From NCBI GenBank assembly GCA_900472175.1, contig UCHD01000021.1, positions 1 to 64,000 on the forward strand: a stretch of DNA of 64,000 nt, written 5' to 3'. The stretch comes from Hyphomicrobiales bacterium. GTDB taxonomy: Bacteria; Pseudomonadota; Alphaproteobacteria; Rhizobiales; Rhizobiaceae. The position numbers were made by a program, and so were the translations under genes. Position 1 is the stretch's first letter. Each line of letters begins with the position of its first letter. Shown here piece by piece: positions 44,699 through 53,529 of the stretch. The notes beneath the pieces are model-generated. The model was given only the letters and a program-made list of their open reading frames with translations, was not told the DNA's origin and did no database searches.

Positions 44699-44762
44699 GG
44701 AACGAATCGGCGACGAATCGCAGACACAGTTGGTTTCCTGGTTTGTTCACCGCTACATCATG
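44699..44762. repeat. 64-bp direct repeat, copy 2
   Basis: Second copy, 525 bp from the first. It contains GANTC sites at 44704 and 44715 and runs directly into a DnaA-box-like sequence at 44761. Confidence 0.85.
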
Positions 44763-44853
44763 TGGAAAATCAAATGGTTAACCATAGGAAACAGTGGATA
44801 ACTGCGGATTTGACCACAGCGCCAAGCCGCCGCGTTAACCTTTGCGGAAACGC

Positions 44854-44876
44854 AAAACGGCGCCCATCAGGCGCCG
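44854..44876 (-). terminator. terminator of phbB
   Basis: Read on the minus strand: CGGCGCC, loop TGATG, GGCGCCG, TTTT. A perfect 7-bp GC stem 25 nt after the phbB stop. Confidence 0.85.
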
Positions 44877-44901
44877 CCGGTATTGCAATGACCAATCAGG
44901 A

Positions 44902-45627
44902 TCAGACGAAGAACTGGCCACCATTGGCCGAAATCGTCGAGCCGGTGATGAAGCCCGCATCATCGGATGCCAGGAATACGACGACCCGGGCGATTTCGTC
45001 GGGTTCGCCAAGGCGGCCGACGGGGATTTGCGGGATAATGCGCTCATTAAGCACCTTCTCCGGGATCGCCCGGACCATCTCAGTACCAATGTAGCCTGGG
45101 CAGACGGCGTTGACGGTGATACCCTTGGCGGCGCCTTCCTGGGCGAGTGCCTTGGTAAAGCCGAGATCACCAGCCTTCGCCGCAGAATAATTCGCCTGGC
45201 CCATCTGGCCCTTCTGGCCATTGATCGACGAAATATTGATGACGCGGCCGAAGTTGCGATCGCGCATGCCGGTCCAGACAGGATGCGTCATGTTGAACAG
45301 CCCGGTGAGGTTGGTATCCACCACCTCGGCCCATTGTTCGGGCGTCATCTTGTGAAACATCGCATCGCGGGTGATGCCGGCATTGTTGACCAAAATTTCG
45401 ATCGGGCCGAGATCGTCAACGACACGCGCAATGCCTTTTGTGCATTCCTTGTAGTCGGACACGTCCCACTTGTAGGTCGGGATACCTGTGACGTCGGTGA
45501 AGGCCTGCGCCTTTTCGTCATTGCCAGCATAAGTCGCGGCAACCTTGTATCCGGCTGTCTTCAAGGCGATGGATATCGCGGCGCCAATACCGCGTGAACC
45601 ACCGGTGACCAATGCTACTCTGCTCAT
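44902..45627 (-). CDS. phbB: acetoacetyl-CoA reductase
   Basis: NADPH-dependent short-chain dehydrogenase making (R)-3-hydroxybutyryl-CoA, the monomer for PHB. 241 aa. The cofactor loop is TGGSRGIG, followed by NNAG, the catalytic Ser in NISSINGQKGQ and Tyr-x3-Lys in ANYSAAKAG. GGGGAG precedes ATG 45627. It is second in an operon with phbA, with a 138-bp gap holding a small hairpin (TGCGTC-CTCA-GACGCA). It ends at a strong terminator. Confidence 0.96.
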   Translation of the reverse strand: MSRVALVTGGSRGIGAAISIALKTAGYKVAATYAGNDEKAQAFTDVTGIPTYKWDVSDYKECTKGIARVVDDLGPIEILVNNAGITRDAMFHKMTPEQWAEVVDTNLTGLFNMTHPVWTGMRDRNFGRVINISSINGQKGQMGQANYSAAKAGDLGFTKALAQEGAAKGITVNAVCPGYIGTEMVRAIPEKVLNERIIPQIPVGRLGEPDEIARVVVFLASDDAGFITGSTISANGGQFFV

Positions 45628-45765
45628 CCGTACACTCCCCGTTTTTTCGTTTTGTCTTTCACTTTGTCTTGCGCCTGCGTCCTCAGACGCAAACGCAGCT
45701 TTCCGGCACTTGCCGTGGAGTTAGTCCCGGCAGGTGAGCCGGGACGATCGATTAACGGGTGAGGG

Positions 45766-46947
45766 TTACAGCCGTTCGACACACATGGCGACACCCATGC
45801 CGCCGCCAATGCACAGCGTCGCCAGCCCCTTGGAGACGCCACGGCGCTTCATTTCGAACAGAAGCGTGTTCAGTACGCGCGCACCGGACGCACCGATCGG
45901 ATGGCCGATGGCAATGGCGCCGCCATTGACGTTAACGATCGAGGTATCCCAGCCGAGATCCTTGTTGACGGCGCAGGCCTGCGCCGCAAACGCCTCATTG
46001 GCCTCGACCAGCTCGATATCAGAGACCGACCAGCCTGCTCTTTCCAGGGCCTTGCGGGAAGCCGGGATCGGGCCTGTGCCCATGATTTGCGGATCGACGC
46101 CGGCGGTGGCCCAGGAGACGATGCGGGCCAACGGCTGGATGCCACGACGACCGGCTTCGGCTTCGGACATCAGCAGCGTTGCTGCCGCACCGTCATTCAG
46201 GCCGGAAGCGTTGGCGGCGGTAACCGTGCCTTCCTTGTCGAAAGCCGGGCGCAGTTTCGCCATCGAATCCAGCGTTGCGCCGTGGCGGATATATTCGTCC
46301 TGATCAACGGTAACGTCGCCCTTGCGGCCCTTGACGATGAAGGGAATGATCTCGTCGGCAAAACGTCCGGCCTTCTGCGCCGCTTCCGCCTTGTTCTGCG
46401 ATCCCAGTGCAAAAAGGTCCTGATCTTCACGCGACAGCTGCCACTTCTTGGCGACGTTCTCGGCGGTCGTGCCCATGTGGTAGCCATAGAAGGCGTCGGT
46501 CAGGCCATCCTTGATCATGGTATCGACCATCTTGAAATCGCCCATCTTCACGCCGCCGCGCAGGTGCGCGCAATGCGGCGCCATCGACATGGATTCCATG
46601 CCGCCGGCAACGATGATCTTTGCGTCTCCGGTTGAAATCTGCTGCATGCCGAGCGCGACGGCGCGCAAACCCGAGCCGCAGAGCTGGTTCATGCCCCAGG
46701 CCGTCGCTTCCTGCGGAATACCGGCCTTCATCGCCGCCTGGCGGGCGGGGTTCTGGCCCTCTCCGGCCGACAGGACCTGGCCGAGGATGACTTCATCGAC
46801 TTCGGCTGCCGCAACACCGGCGCGCTCCAGCACCCCCTTGATGACGGCGGCACCAAGCTCATGGGCCGGAGTGTTGGCAAAGGAGCCGTTGAACGATCCA
46901 ACTGCGGTTCGGCCCGCACTGGCGATGACGATGGAGGGAGTGCTCAT
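45766..46947 (-). CDS. phbA: acetyl-CoA acetyltransferase (beta-ketothiolase)
   Basis: Biosynthetic thiolase condensing two acetyl-CoA to acetoacetyl-CoA. 393 aa. The nucleophile is Cys90 in NQLCGSGLRAV, the catalytic His is in GHPIGASGAR, and the second cysteine is in LCIGGGMGVAM. GAGG lies 10 nt before ATG 46947, which begins MSTPSIVIASAGRTAVG; a longer frame to 46992 lacks support. It is divergent from phaR across 222 bp, so the regulator and the pathway genes share a control region. Confidence 0.97.
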   Translation of the reverse strand: MSTPSIVIASAGRTAVGSFNGSFANTPAHELGAAVIKGVLERAGVAAAEVDEVILGQVLSAGEGQNPARQAAMKAGIPQEATAWGMNQLCGSGLRAVALGMQQISTGDAKIIVAGGMESMSMAPHCAHLRGGVKMGDFKMVDTMIKDGLTDAFYGYHMGTTAENVAKKWQLSREDQDLFALGSQNKAEAAQKAGRFADEIIPFIVKGRKGDVTVDQDEYIRHGATLDSMAKLRPAFDKEGTVTAANASGLNDGAAATLLMSEAEAGRRGIQPLARIVSWATAGVDPQIMGTGPIPASRKALERAGWSVSDIELVEANEAFAAQACAVNKDLGWDTSIVNVNGGAIAIGHPIGASGARVLNTLLFEMKRRGVSKGLATLCIGGGMGVAMCVERL

Positions 46948-47169
46948 CAGATGTTTCCTCGTTCTTTTCTCGCAATTGCTAAAGACTGGCAAAGGACGTG
47001 GCGCAAGTCAAACGCCTTGATGCAGCGCGGCGCGTTTCGTTTCCCAATCGGATCACGAGGCAAAATTTTGCACCTGCGTCCACGCAACGCACAAAGAGAT
47101 TGTCAGAACCGGTTTTTTACGGGTACTCTGAAAAACATAATAAAGACGGGAGCATGGGAGGAGACCCAT

Positions 47170-47751
47170 ATGGCTAAACACGACGGTCAGATCGTAATCA
47201 AAAAATATGCCAACCGGAGGCTCTATAATACCGGAACGAGCACCTATGTGACGCTCGACGATCTCGCGGTGATGGTGAAAAAGGGAGAGGAATTCACCGT
47301 CCAAGACGCGAAGTCAGGCGATGACATCACCCATTCGGTGCTGACACAGATCATTTTCGAGCAGGAATCCAAGACGGGCAACACGCTTTTGCCGATCTCG
47401 TTCCTGCGCCAGTTGATCTCGTTTTATGGCGACCAGATGCAGATGGTGGTGCCGAGCTACCTTGAGCATTCGATGCAGGCGTTTACCGACCAGCAATCGC
47501 AGATGCGCGAACAGATCAACAAGGCTTTTGGCGATACGCCGCTCGGCAAGAATCTGGCCGTGCCGATGCAATTGGTGGAAGAACAGGTCAAGCGCAACAC
47601 CGACCTTTTCCATCAGGCCATGCAGATGTTTTCGCCCTTCATGGCAGCAGCGCCCGCCGCCAAGGAACCGCGCAAGGCGGAAGCCAAGGACATCGATGAG
47701 CTGAAGGAACAATTACGCGCCCTGCAGACGAAGCTGGAAAATCTGGGCTGA
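47170..47751 (+). CDS. phaR: polyhydroxyalkanoate synthesis regulator PhaR
   Basis: 193-aa regulator that senses PHB granules and represses phasin and PHB-linked genes (AniA in Sinorhizobium, which also alters carbon flow and exopolysaccharide). The N-terminal PHB_acc_N domain is IVIKKYANRRLYNTGTSTYVTLDDLAVMVKKGEEFTVQDAKSGDDITHSVLTQIIFE. The middle PHB_acc segment is QLISFYGDQMQMVVPSYLEHSM, and the C-terminus is a coiled coil (DELKEQLRALQTKLENLG). GGGAGGAG precedes ATG 47170. It is divergent from phbAB. Confidence 0.95.
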   Translation: MAKHDGQIVIKKYANRRLYNTGTSTYVTLDDLAVMVKKGEEFTVQDAKSGDDITHSVLTQIIFEQESKTGNTLLPISFLRQLISFYGDQMQMVVPSYLEHSMQAFTDQQSQMREQINKAFGDTPLGKNLAVPMQLVEEQVKRNTDLFHQAMQMFSPFMAAAPAAKEPRKAEAKDIDELKEQLRALQTKLENLG

Positions 47752-47806
47752 CACACCTTATGCCGCACGCCGCATCCGGCGGCTTGCGGCGCCGCCTGGA
47801 GCTTTA

Positions 47807-48214
47807 TCAAAGGCCGATCGAAACATCCCGTCCTGCCGTGCGCATCGACACGGAGAAGCCGGCAATGACGTCGATGAAGCTGATCGTCATCAGGATGAAG
47901 AAGACGTGGGTCGCGGCATTGGCGACCAGCAGGAATTCCACCAGAAAGACGATAAACAGAACCATCGAGAGCAGATGATCCATCAGAGCTTTGGAGCTGA
48001 TGCGAGTTGCCTTGAGGATTTCGACGAAAAGCAGAACAAGCGCAATGACGATCATCAGATCGCCCATGCTCATCGTCCACACGGCACCGGACAGCATCGT
48101 CATCGAGAAAACCGTGTTTTCGAAAACTGCGACACCGCCGCTTCCAAGCACGCCCATCATTCCAAGATTGTAGAGAATGAACGGCAGGATCAGCAACGGA
48201 ATGGCGGCAATCAT
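47807..48214 (-). CDS. small polytopic membrane protein, unknown function
   Basis: About 135 aa, almost wholly hydrophobic with four predicted spans: IAAIPLLILPFILYNLGMM, MLSGAVWTMSMGDLMIVIALVLLFVEIL, LLSMVLFIVFLVEFLLVA and VFFILMTISFIDVIAGFSV. No catalytic motif is seen. The pattern is common to uncharacterised rhizobial proteins. ATG 48214 has GGGAG 9 nt upstream; a TTG two codons earlier is less suitable. It is convergent with phaR. Confidence 0.75.
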   Translation of the reverse strand: MIAAIPLLILPFILYNLGMMGVLGSGGVAVFENTVFSMTMLSGAVWTMSMGDLMIVIALVLLFVEILKATRISSKALMDHLLSMVLFIVFLVEFLLVANAATHVFFILMTISFIDVIAGFSVSMRTAGRDVSIGL

Positions 48215-48392
48215 CGGCAACGGCTCCCAGTTTTTCGCACCGGCCTCTCAAGGCCCGGTGTCGATCGATATGTGCCTTACGGCGCGACAAGCGTCAAGAA
48301 AACGGCCACAGCTGGCAGTTAGGGCAGGGGTTTGGGAAAACTATGACGGCGAAAGAGGAAAACGCACCGCGCCACTCGCAAACGAACAACGC

Positions 48393-48423
48393 AAAAAGGG
48401 CCGGCGAAAAGCCAGCCCTTTAA
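48393..48423 (-). terminator. terminator of rpmF
   Basis: Read on the minus strand: AAAGGGCTGGC, loop TTTTC, GCCGGCCCTTTTTG. An 11-bp stem with one wobble pair plus T-run, 24 nt after the rpmF stop. Confidence 0.88.
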
Positions 48424-48446
48424 ATGCAGCCTGACGGCGCCGCTGA

Positions 48447-48632
48447 TTAAGCGGAAGCCTTCGGGGTCAGAACCTGACGACCGCGATACATGCCTGTCTT
48501 CAGGTCGATGTGGTGCGGACGGCGCAGTTCGCCGGAATTCTTGTCTTCGATGTAGGTCGGTGTCTTCAGCGCATCAGCGGAGCGGCGCATGCCACGCTTG
48601 GACGGGCTTGTTTTTCTTTTAGGTACAGCCAT
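48447..48632 (-). CDS. rpmF: 50S ribosomal protein L32
   Basis: 61-aa basic ribosomal protein. [21 protein letters not shown] at the N-terminus is the L32 signature, followed by the alphaproteobacterial [21 protein letters not shown] without zinc cysteines. ATG 48632 has GGAG 6 nt upstream; a start four codons earlier would not place it well. It has its own terminator. Confidence 0.97.
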   Translation of the reverse strand: MAVPKRKTSPSKRGMRRSADALKTPTYIEDKNSGELRRPHHIDLKTGMYRGRQVLTPKASA

Positions 48633-48791
48633 TTCATACTCCACTTATCGGGCGAAACTCTGCTTCTCGGCCAGACCGTTGGCCGGGAAAAACAGATGTC
48701 AATCTCGGAATTTGCCGGGCTTATACATGCCCCACAGGCGTTTGACCAGTCCCCACAGCTATTTTTTCGCAAGGGCTGCGGCAGAAATGGA

Positions 48792-49439
48792 TCAGGCCTC
48801 GCCCTCCGGCACGATCCAGGTTTCCTTCAGCGCAGCCTCCTGCCATTTCTGGAAGGCTGGATGGGTCTTGACCGCATCCATATATTCCAGCGAGCCAGGA
48901 TTGCGGGTGAGGTCGTAAACCTCGAAACGGTTGACCACCGGGGCAAACATCGCATCGGCTGCGGTAAAGCGACCAAACAGGAACGGACCACCGGAGCGGG
49001 CCACGGCCTCGCGCCAGATCGTCTCGATCCGCTCGACATCGTCCATCACCCCCTCCGGCAGATCGATCGCCCGCTTTTCGCGGCGGATGTTCATCGGGCA
49101 GGCGTTGCGCAGCGCCCGGAAACCCGAGAGCATTTCCATCGAATAGGCCCGCGCCACCGCCCGCTCCGCAGGATCGCTGGGCCAAAGCCCGGCATCCGGA
49201 AAAAGCTCGGCGGCATATTCGATGATCGCCAGCGACTGCCAGACGCGGACATCGCCATGATGCAGAACGGGAACCTGACCTGTCGGAGAAATATCCTTCA
49301 ATTTCGGATTACCAGCCGGATAATCAAAGGGGATAAGCACATCCTCGAACGGAATACCGCAGACTTCCAGCGCCAGCCAGGGCCGGAACGACCAGGAAGA
49401 ATAGTTCTTGTTCCCAACATAGAGCGTGAGTTTGGTCAT
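48792..49439 (-). CDS. glutathione S-transferase family protein
   Basis: 215-aa GST. The N-terminal thioredoxin-like domain has LYVGNKNYSSWSFRPWLAL with Ser15-Ser16 as the likely glutathione-activating residues, then the cis-Pro SPTGQVPVL and the QSLAIIEYAAELFP helix. The C-terminal helical domain contains FTAADAMFAPVV. The sequence resembles the zeta/YfcF-like group. The substrate is unknown. It lies upstream of rpmF on the same strand with a 159-bp gap. Confidence 0.9.
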   Translation of the reverse strand: MTKLTLYVGNKNYSSWSFRPWLALEVCGIPFEDVLIPFDYPAGNPKLKDISPTGQVPVLHHGDVRVWQSLAIIEYAAELFPDAGLWPSDPAERAVARAYSMEMLSGFRALRNACPMNIRREKRAIDLPEGVMDDVERIETIWREAVARSGGPFLFGRFTAADAMFAPVVNRFEVYDLTRNPGSLEYMDAVKTHPAFQKWQEAALKETWIVPEGEA

Positions 49440-49517
49440 CGGTCTTCTCCGATCCAGGTAATCTAAGACTCGCTATAGACGACACCGTACCATGACAGCC
49501 AATGAAAAGACCTGATC

Positions 49518-50294
49518 TCACTCATAAAGGCATTTGATATATTCGCCGGACCGGCTCGCACGACGCTCGATCAGCGAGGCGAGGCTGCGCAGGCCACGGC
49601 CGGGTTTGCCGGCGTTCCGCTCGATCGGGTTGGGCAAGGATACGGCGAGAAGTGCGGCCTGCCGCCGTGTCAGCTTTGCAGCGGGAACGCCGAAATGGTG
49701 TTTTGCCGCCGCTTCGGCACCGTAGATCCCAGGCCCCCATTCCGCAACATTGAGATAAAGCTCCATCATCCGCTGCTTGCTCCAGACGAAATCCGCCGCC
49801 AGCGCCAAAGGCAACTCCATGCCCTTGCGAATGAAGGAGCGGCCGTTCCACAGGAACAGGTTCTTGGCTGTCTGCATCGGGATCGTCGAGGCGCCACGCG
49901 TGGATTCGCCTTCCAGCGCATCCGTGACGACGCCGCGCATCTGCACCCAGTCGACACCGTCATGAATACAGAACTGGCCATCCTCCGACATCATCACCGA
50001 CCGGACCAGATTGGGCGATATATCCTCGAAGGCGACCCACTGGCGGTCATAACCGCGGAAAAGCACGAGATCGCGCAACATCAGCGTTGAGATCGGATGG
50101 ATGAAGCTTGGGGCGTAAAGCACGATCAAAACATAGGGTAACAGGACAACGACGACCGCGATCAATGCAATCTGCCGCCAGCGCCGCCGCAAGGCCTGAC
50201 CCCATCCTCGCGAACGGCTGGAAGACACGTCCTCTTCCTCCCCCCGAGTTTCCGGTACGATGTCCACGCCTGAAACGCCCGCCTGATAATCCAT
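49518..50294 (-). CDS. mtgA: monofunctional biosynthetic peptidoglycan transglycosylase
   Basis: About 258-aa membrane-anchored GT51 enzyme that polymerises lipid II. One N-terminal span ([19 protein letters not shown]) is followed by the GT51 motifs: MMSEDGQF (catalytic Glu), [25 protein letters not shown] and [29 protein letters not shown] 50294 begins [13 protein letters not shown]; a TTG six codons upstream is possible. It is divergent from ispA. Confidence 0.94.
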   Translation of the reverse strand: MDYQAGVSGVDIVPETRGEEEDVSSSRSRGWGQALRRRWRQIALIAVVVVLLPYVLIVLYAPSFIHPISTLMLRDLVLFRGYDRQWVAFEDISPNLVRSVMMSEDGQFCIHDGVDWVQMRGVVTDALEGESTRGASTIPMQTAKNLFLWNGRSFIRKGMELPLALAADFVWSKQRMMELYLNVAEWGPGIYGAEAAAKHHFGVPAAKLTRRQAALLAVSLPNPIERNAGKPGRGLRSLASLIERRASRSGEYIKCLYE

Positions 50295-50426
50295 CCGATT
50301 TTCATAGAGCAAGCACGGCTAAATTTGAATGGTTTTCTCGGCACTACACAGCAAGCCGCGCCTACTGTTGCCGATATGGTAAAATCCCGTTGCCAGTAGA
50401 CGCGCAGTCATGGCAAACAGCGCCGC

Positions 50427-51335
50427 ATGAGCGAGACATCCTTCGAAATCCGCCTGAAGAGCAACGCCGCAGACATCGAGGCCTGCCTGACCGGCATTCT
50501 CGGCGAAAAACCGCAGGCAGACGAAATTACACGGCCGGCACCCCTCCTTGCTGCGATGCGCCACGGGGTCTTGAACGGCGGCAAGCGCCTGCGCCCATTC
50601 CTGGTCATGGAAAGCACCGCCTTTCTCGGTGGCGACCGGCAAGCGGCCCTGCGCGTCGGCGCAGCGCTTGAATGTGTCCACAGCTACTCACTTGTGCATG
50701 ACGATCTCCCGGCCATGGACGACGACGACGTCCGCCGCGGCCAGCCGACCGTGCATATCGCCTATGGCGAAGCCAATGCGATCCTGGCCGGCGACAGCCT
50801 TCTGACACTCGCCTTCGACATCATTGCAGCCCCGGAGACCAACCTTACGGACCGGCAGAAGACCGAACTGGTGCTGGCGCTGGCGCGCGCCTCCGGCATC
50901 GGCGGCATGGCAGGCGGCCAGGCACTGGATCTGGCAGCGGAGACATCGATACCGGACGAAGTCGCGATCGTTACACTGCAGGCGATGAAGACCGGCGCGC
51001 TGATCCGTTTTGCCTGCGAGGCGGGTGCCATCATCGCCGGAAGCAGCGCCGATGAACGGCGGTTGATGCGAACCTATGGCGAAACCATTGGCCTGGCTTT
51101 CCAGCTGGCCGACGATCTGCTGGACCTGACGGCGGATGCGGAAACCATGGGCAAGGCGACCGGCAAAGATGCGGCCCGGGGCAAGGGCACGCTGGTGTCG
51201 CTGCGCGGCCAGGCCTGGGCGGAAACCCGGCTGGCATCCCTCGTCGCAGACGCTGCCGCCCTGCTTGAGCCATTCGGCACGCGCGCCGATATTCTCAACG
51301 AGACCGCCCGTTTCATCGCCAACCGCAGCCATTAA
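50427..51335 (+). CDS. ispA: polyprenyl synthetase, farnesyl-diphosphate synthase type
   Basis: 302-aa prenyl transferase extending IPP/DMAPP to short-chain diphosphates. The first Asp-rich motif is HDDLPAMDDDDVRRG and the second is LADDLLDLTAD. GGKRLRPFLV and KTGALIRFACEAG are conserved. The residues before the first Asp-rich motif (HSYSLVHDD, Tyr-Ser) are compatible with a C15 product, but chain length is inferred. It is divergent from mtgA; ispG of the MEP pathway lies 2 kb away. Confidence 0.92.
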   Translation: MSETSFEIRLKSNAADIEACLTGILGEKPQADEITRPAPLLAAMRHGVLNGGKRLRPFLVMESTAFLGGDRQAALRVGAALECVHSYSLVHDDLPAMDDDDVRRGQPTVHIAYGEANAILAGDSLLTLAFDIIAAPETNLTDRQKTELVLALARASGIGGMAGGQALDLAAETSIPDEVAIVTLQAMKTGALIRFACEAGAIIAGSSADERRLMRTYGETIGLAFQLADDLLDLTADAETMGKATGKDAARGKGTLVSLRGQAWAETRLASLVADAAALLEPFGTRADILNETARFIANRSH

Positions 51336-51501
51336 CGGCCACACGGTTCTGCCCGGCGGATGAGGCACGGGTGTGACCCGACACCCCGCCCGCTCCGCCA
51401 GCCAAAATTGTCACCGCAACAAGAATGCGCATTCTCTTTCCATCCGTGCCCGGCATGATAGCGGCTTGCCGCGCTTGAAAGCGCCGCATCGGAGATTGCG
51501 C

Positions 51502-52140
51502 ATGTCAAACCTTCTGCCCTACCTGCCGCAACTGATGGTCGCCTGGGGCGCCTATATCATCGCCACCGCCTCGCCCGGACCGGCGATCGTCGCGATCATC
51601 TCCACCTCGATCAGCCGCGGCCGCGCCGGCGGACTGGCGCTGGCGGCGGGCGTTCTGACGGGCTCCTATACCTGGGCGATGTTGGCGGCTGCCGGGCTAT
51701 CGGCCCTGATCCGCACATATGGCAACGCGCTCTTCATCCTGAAGATCGCGGGTGGGCTCTATCTGCTCTGGCTGGCGCTCAAGGCATTGAAAGCCGCGAT
51801 GCGGAAGGAAACCGAAGCAGCTGTGCTGCTCGAAAAGCAGCCGCCCTCGCTTCGCCGCCTTTACCTCAAAGGTCTTGGCATTCACCTGACCAACCCGAAG
51901 GCGATCTTCTCCTGGCTGACGCTGGTTTCGCTCGGCACGCCGCAGGATGCGCCGCAGGTCATGCCTATTCTGATCGGCGGCTGCATGCTGCTCGGCGTCA
52001 TCATCTTCATGGGGTTTGCATTGCTGTTTTCGATCGAGCCCGTGCACCGCGGCTACAAGAAGTCCCGCCGCTGGATCGAAGGTGCCATGGCCGGTTTTTT
52101 CGCCTTCGCCGGCCTGAAGCTGCTGACAGTAAAACTATAG
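51502..52140 (+). CDS. LysE/RhtB family exporter
   Basis: 212-aa amino-acid exporter with about six spans. Signatures are TASPGPAIVAIISTSISRGRAGGLALAAGVLTGS and LGIHLTNPKAIFSWLTLVSLG. GGAG lies 8 nt before ATG 51502 and the protein begins MSNLLPYLPQLM; the upstream open frame lacks features. Its stop abuts the stop of convergent ispG. Third member of this family in the window. Confidence 0.9.
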   Translation: MSNLLPYLPQLMVAWGAYIIATASPGPAIVAIISTSISRGRAGGLALAAGVLTGSYTWAMLAAAGLSALIRTYGNALFILKIAGGLYLLWLALKALKAAMRKETEAAVLLEKQPPSLRRLYLKGLGIHLTNPKAIFSWLTLVSLGTPQDAPQVMPILIGGCMLLGVIIFMGFALLFSIEPVHRGYKKSRRWIEGAMAGFFAFAGLKLLTVKL

Positions 52141-52141
52141 C

Positions 52142-53395
52142 CTATTCGGCTGCAGCCTGCCCCTGACCGAAACGCTTCTCGATATATTCACCGACAAGCG
52201 TCTCGAAATCACCGGCGATATTTGTGCCGCGGATCGTCAGCGCCTTCTTGCCATCGATATAGACGGGCGCGGCTGGAAGTTCGCCGGTCCCGGGCAGCGA
52301 GATGCCGATATCGGCATGCTTGCTTTCACCAGGGCCATTGACGATGCAGCCCATGACCGCGACCTTCAGGCCTTCGACGCCCGGATATTTTTCGCGCCAG
52401 ACCGGCATGTTGCGGCGGATATCACCTTCGATTTTCTGCGCCAGCTCCTGGAACACCGTCGAGGTGGTGCGTCCGCAGCCCGGACAGGCGGCGACAACGG
52501 GAATGAACTGGCGAAAGCCCATGACCTGCAGCAATTCCTGCGCCACCTGCACCTCGCGGGTGCGGTCGCCGCCGGGCTCCGGCGTCAGGGAGATGCGGAT
52601 CGTATCACCGATGCCCTGCTGCATGAGAATACCCAGTGACGCAGCAGACGAAACGATGCCCTTCGAGCCCATTCCCGCTTCCGTCAGGCCCAAATGCAGA
52701 GCATGGTCGGAGCGGGTGGACAACATCGCATAGCAGGCGATCAAATCCTGCACATTCGAAACCTTGGCCGACAGGATGATGCGGTTGCGCGGCAGGCCGA
52801 TCTCCTCGGCAAGCTCTGCCGAAATCAGCGCCGACTGCACGATGGTCTCGCGCATCACCTGCTGGGCTGTTAGCGGAAAGCCGTTGGCCTGATTGTCATC
52901 CATCATCTTGGTCAGGAGTTCCTGATCCAACGACCCCCAGTTGACGCCGATACGGACCGGCTTGTCGAACTGGATGGCGCGCTCGATGATCTCGGCGAAC
53001 TGCTTGTCCTTCTTGGCCTTGAAGCCGACATTGCCGGGGTTGATCCGGTATTTCGCCAGTGCCTCCGCGCAGGCGGGATGGTCGGCCAGAAGCTTGTGGC
53101 CGATATAGTGGAAATCGCCAATCAGCGGCACATCGAGACCAAGACGCTCGAGGCGCTCGCGAATCTTCGGCACGGCGGCAGCGCTTTCGTCGCGATCGAC
53201 GGTGATGCGCACCAGTTCGGAACCGGCCCGGTGAAGGGCGGCGACCTGCGCAACGGTCGCATCGATATCCGCCGTATCGGTATTGGTCATCGACTGGACG
53301 ACCACGGGCGCTGAGCCCCCGACGATCACCCCGCCAACATCGACGGCAACGGAGGCCCTGCGGGGTTGCGGTTCATAATCGAAGGCGGAAGACAT
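52142..53395 (-). CDS. ispG: 4-hydroxy-3-methylbut-2-en-1-yl diphosphate synthase
   Basis: [4Fe-4S] enzyme of the MEP isoprenoid pathway converting MEcPP to HMBPP. 417 aa. The TIM-barrel part starts [20 protein letters not shown]. The cluster ligands are in [12 protein letters not shown] and in [17 protein letters not shown], with the conserved Glu after NGPG. AGGGG lies about 7 nt before ATG 53395. It produces the precursors used by the nearby prenyl transferase. Confidence 0.96.
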   Translation of the reverse strand: MSSAFDYEPQPRRASVAVDVGGVIVGGSAPVVVQSMTNTDTADIDATVAQVAALHRAGSELVRITVDRDESAAAVPKIRERLERLGLDVPLIGDFHYIGHKLLADHPACAEALAKYRINPGNVGFKAKKDKQFAEIIERAIQFDKPVRIGVNWGSLDQELLTKMMDDNQANGFPLTAQQVMRETIVQSALISAELAEEIGLPRNRIILSAKVSNVQDLIACYAMLSTRSDHALHLGLTEAGMGSKGIVSSAASLGILMQQGIGDTIRISLTPEPGGDRTREVQVAQELLQVMGFRQFIPVVAACPGCGRTTSTVFQELAQKIEGDIRRNMPVWREKYPGVEGLKVAVMGCIVNGPGESKHADIGISLPGTGELPAAPVYIDGKKALTIRGTNIAGDFETLVGEYIEKRFGQGQAAAE

Positions 53396-53529
53396 GAAAG
53401 CCCCTTGCACGTGCTGTTGCGGCGACTTTCCCTGAGGTGGATGAGGAAAGCCGCCTTGTCAACGGCAACATCATTCATTGACGGCGATTTGATGTCTGCG
53501 GGCCGCCAATCAGCTCATCGCCCAAAGCT

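Larger units (their letters stand above)
44033..44853. other. 0.8-kb non-coding region with direct repeats and a GANTC cluster
   Basis: No gene is supported on either strand; the open frames are short and lack ribosome sites. The region is less GC-rich than its surroundings. It contains a 64-bp direct repeat (44174-44237 and 44699-44762). It also has twelve GANTC sites between 44158 and 44719, where about two would be expected, and two near-matches to the DnaA box, TGTGGAAAA (44761-44769) and AGTGGATAA (44793-44801), each 8/9. It lies between the divergent starts and ends of the helicase gene and phbB. Its function is unknown. Confidence 0.7.

Noticed and set aside
44368-44727. 119-residue minus-strand open frame in the GANTC-rich region
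   Set aside because: No ribosome site. The matching text in the first direct repeat has an in-frame stop, so the repeat is not kept as protein sequence.
44033-44853. Chromosomal replication origin
   Set aside because: DnaA-like boxes are imperfect and only two; the neighbours (helicase, phbB) are not those of known rhizobial origins next to hemE. It is kept only as a regulatory-region hypothesis.
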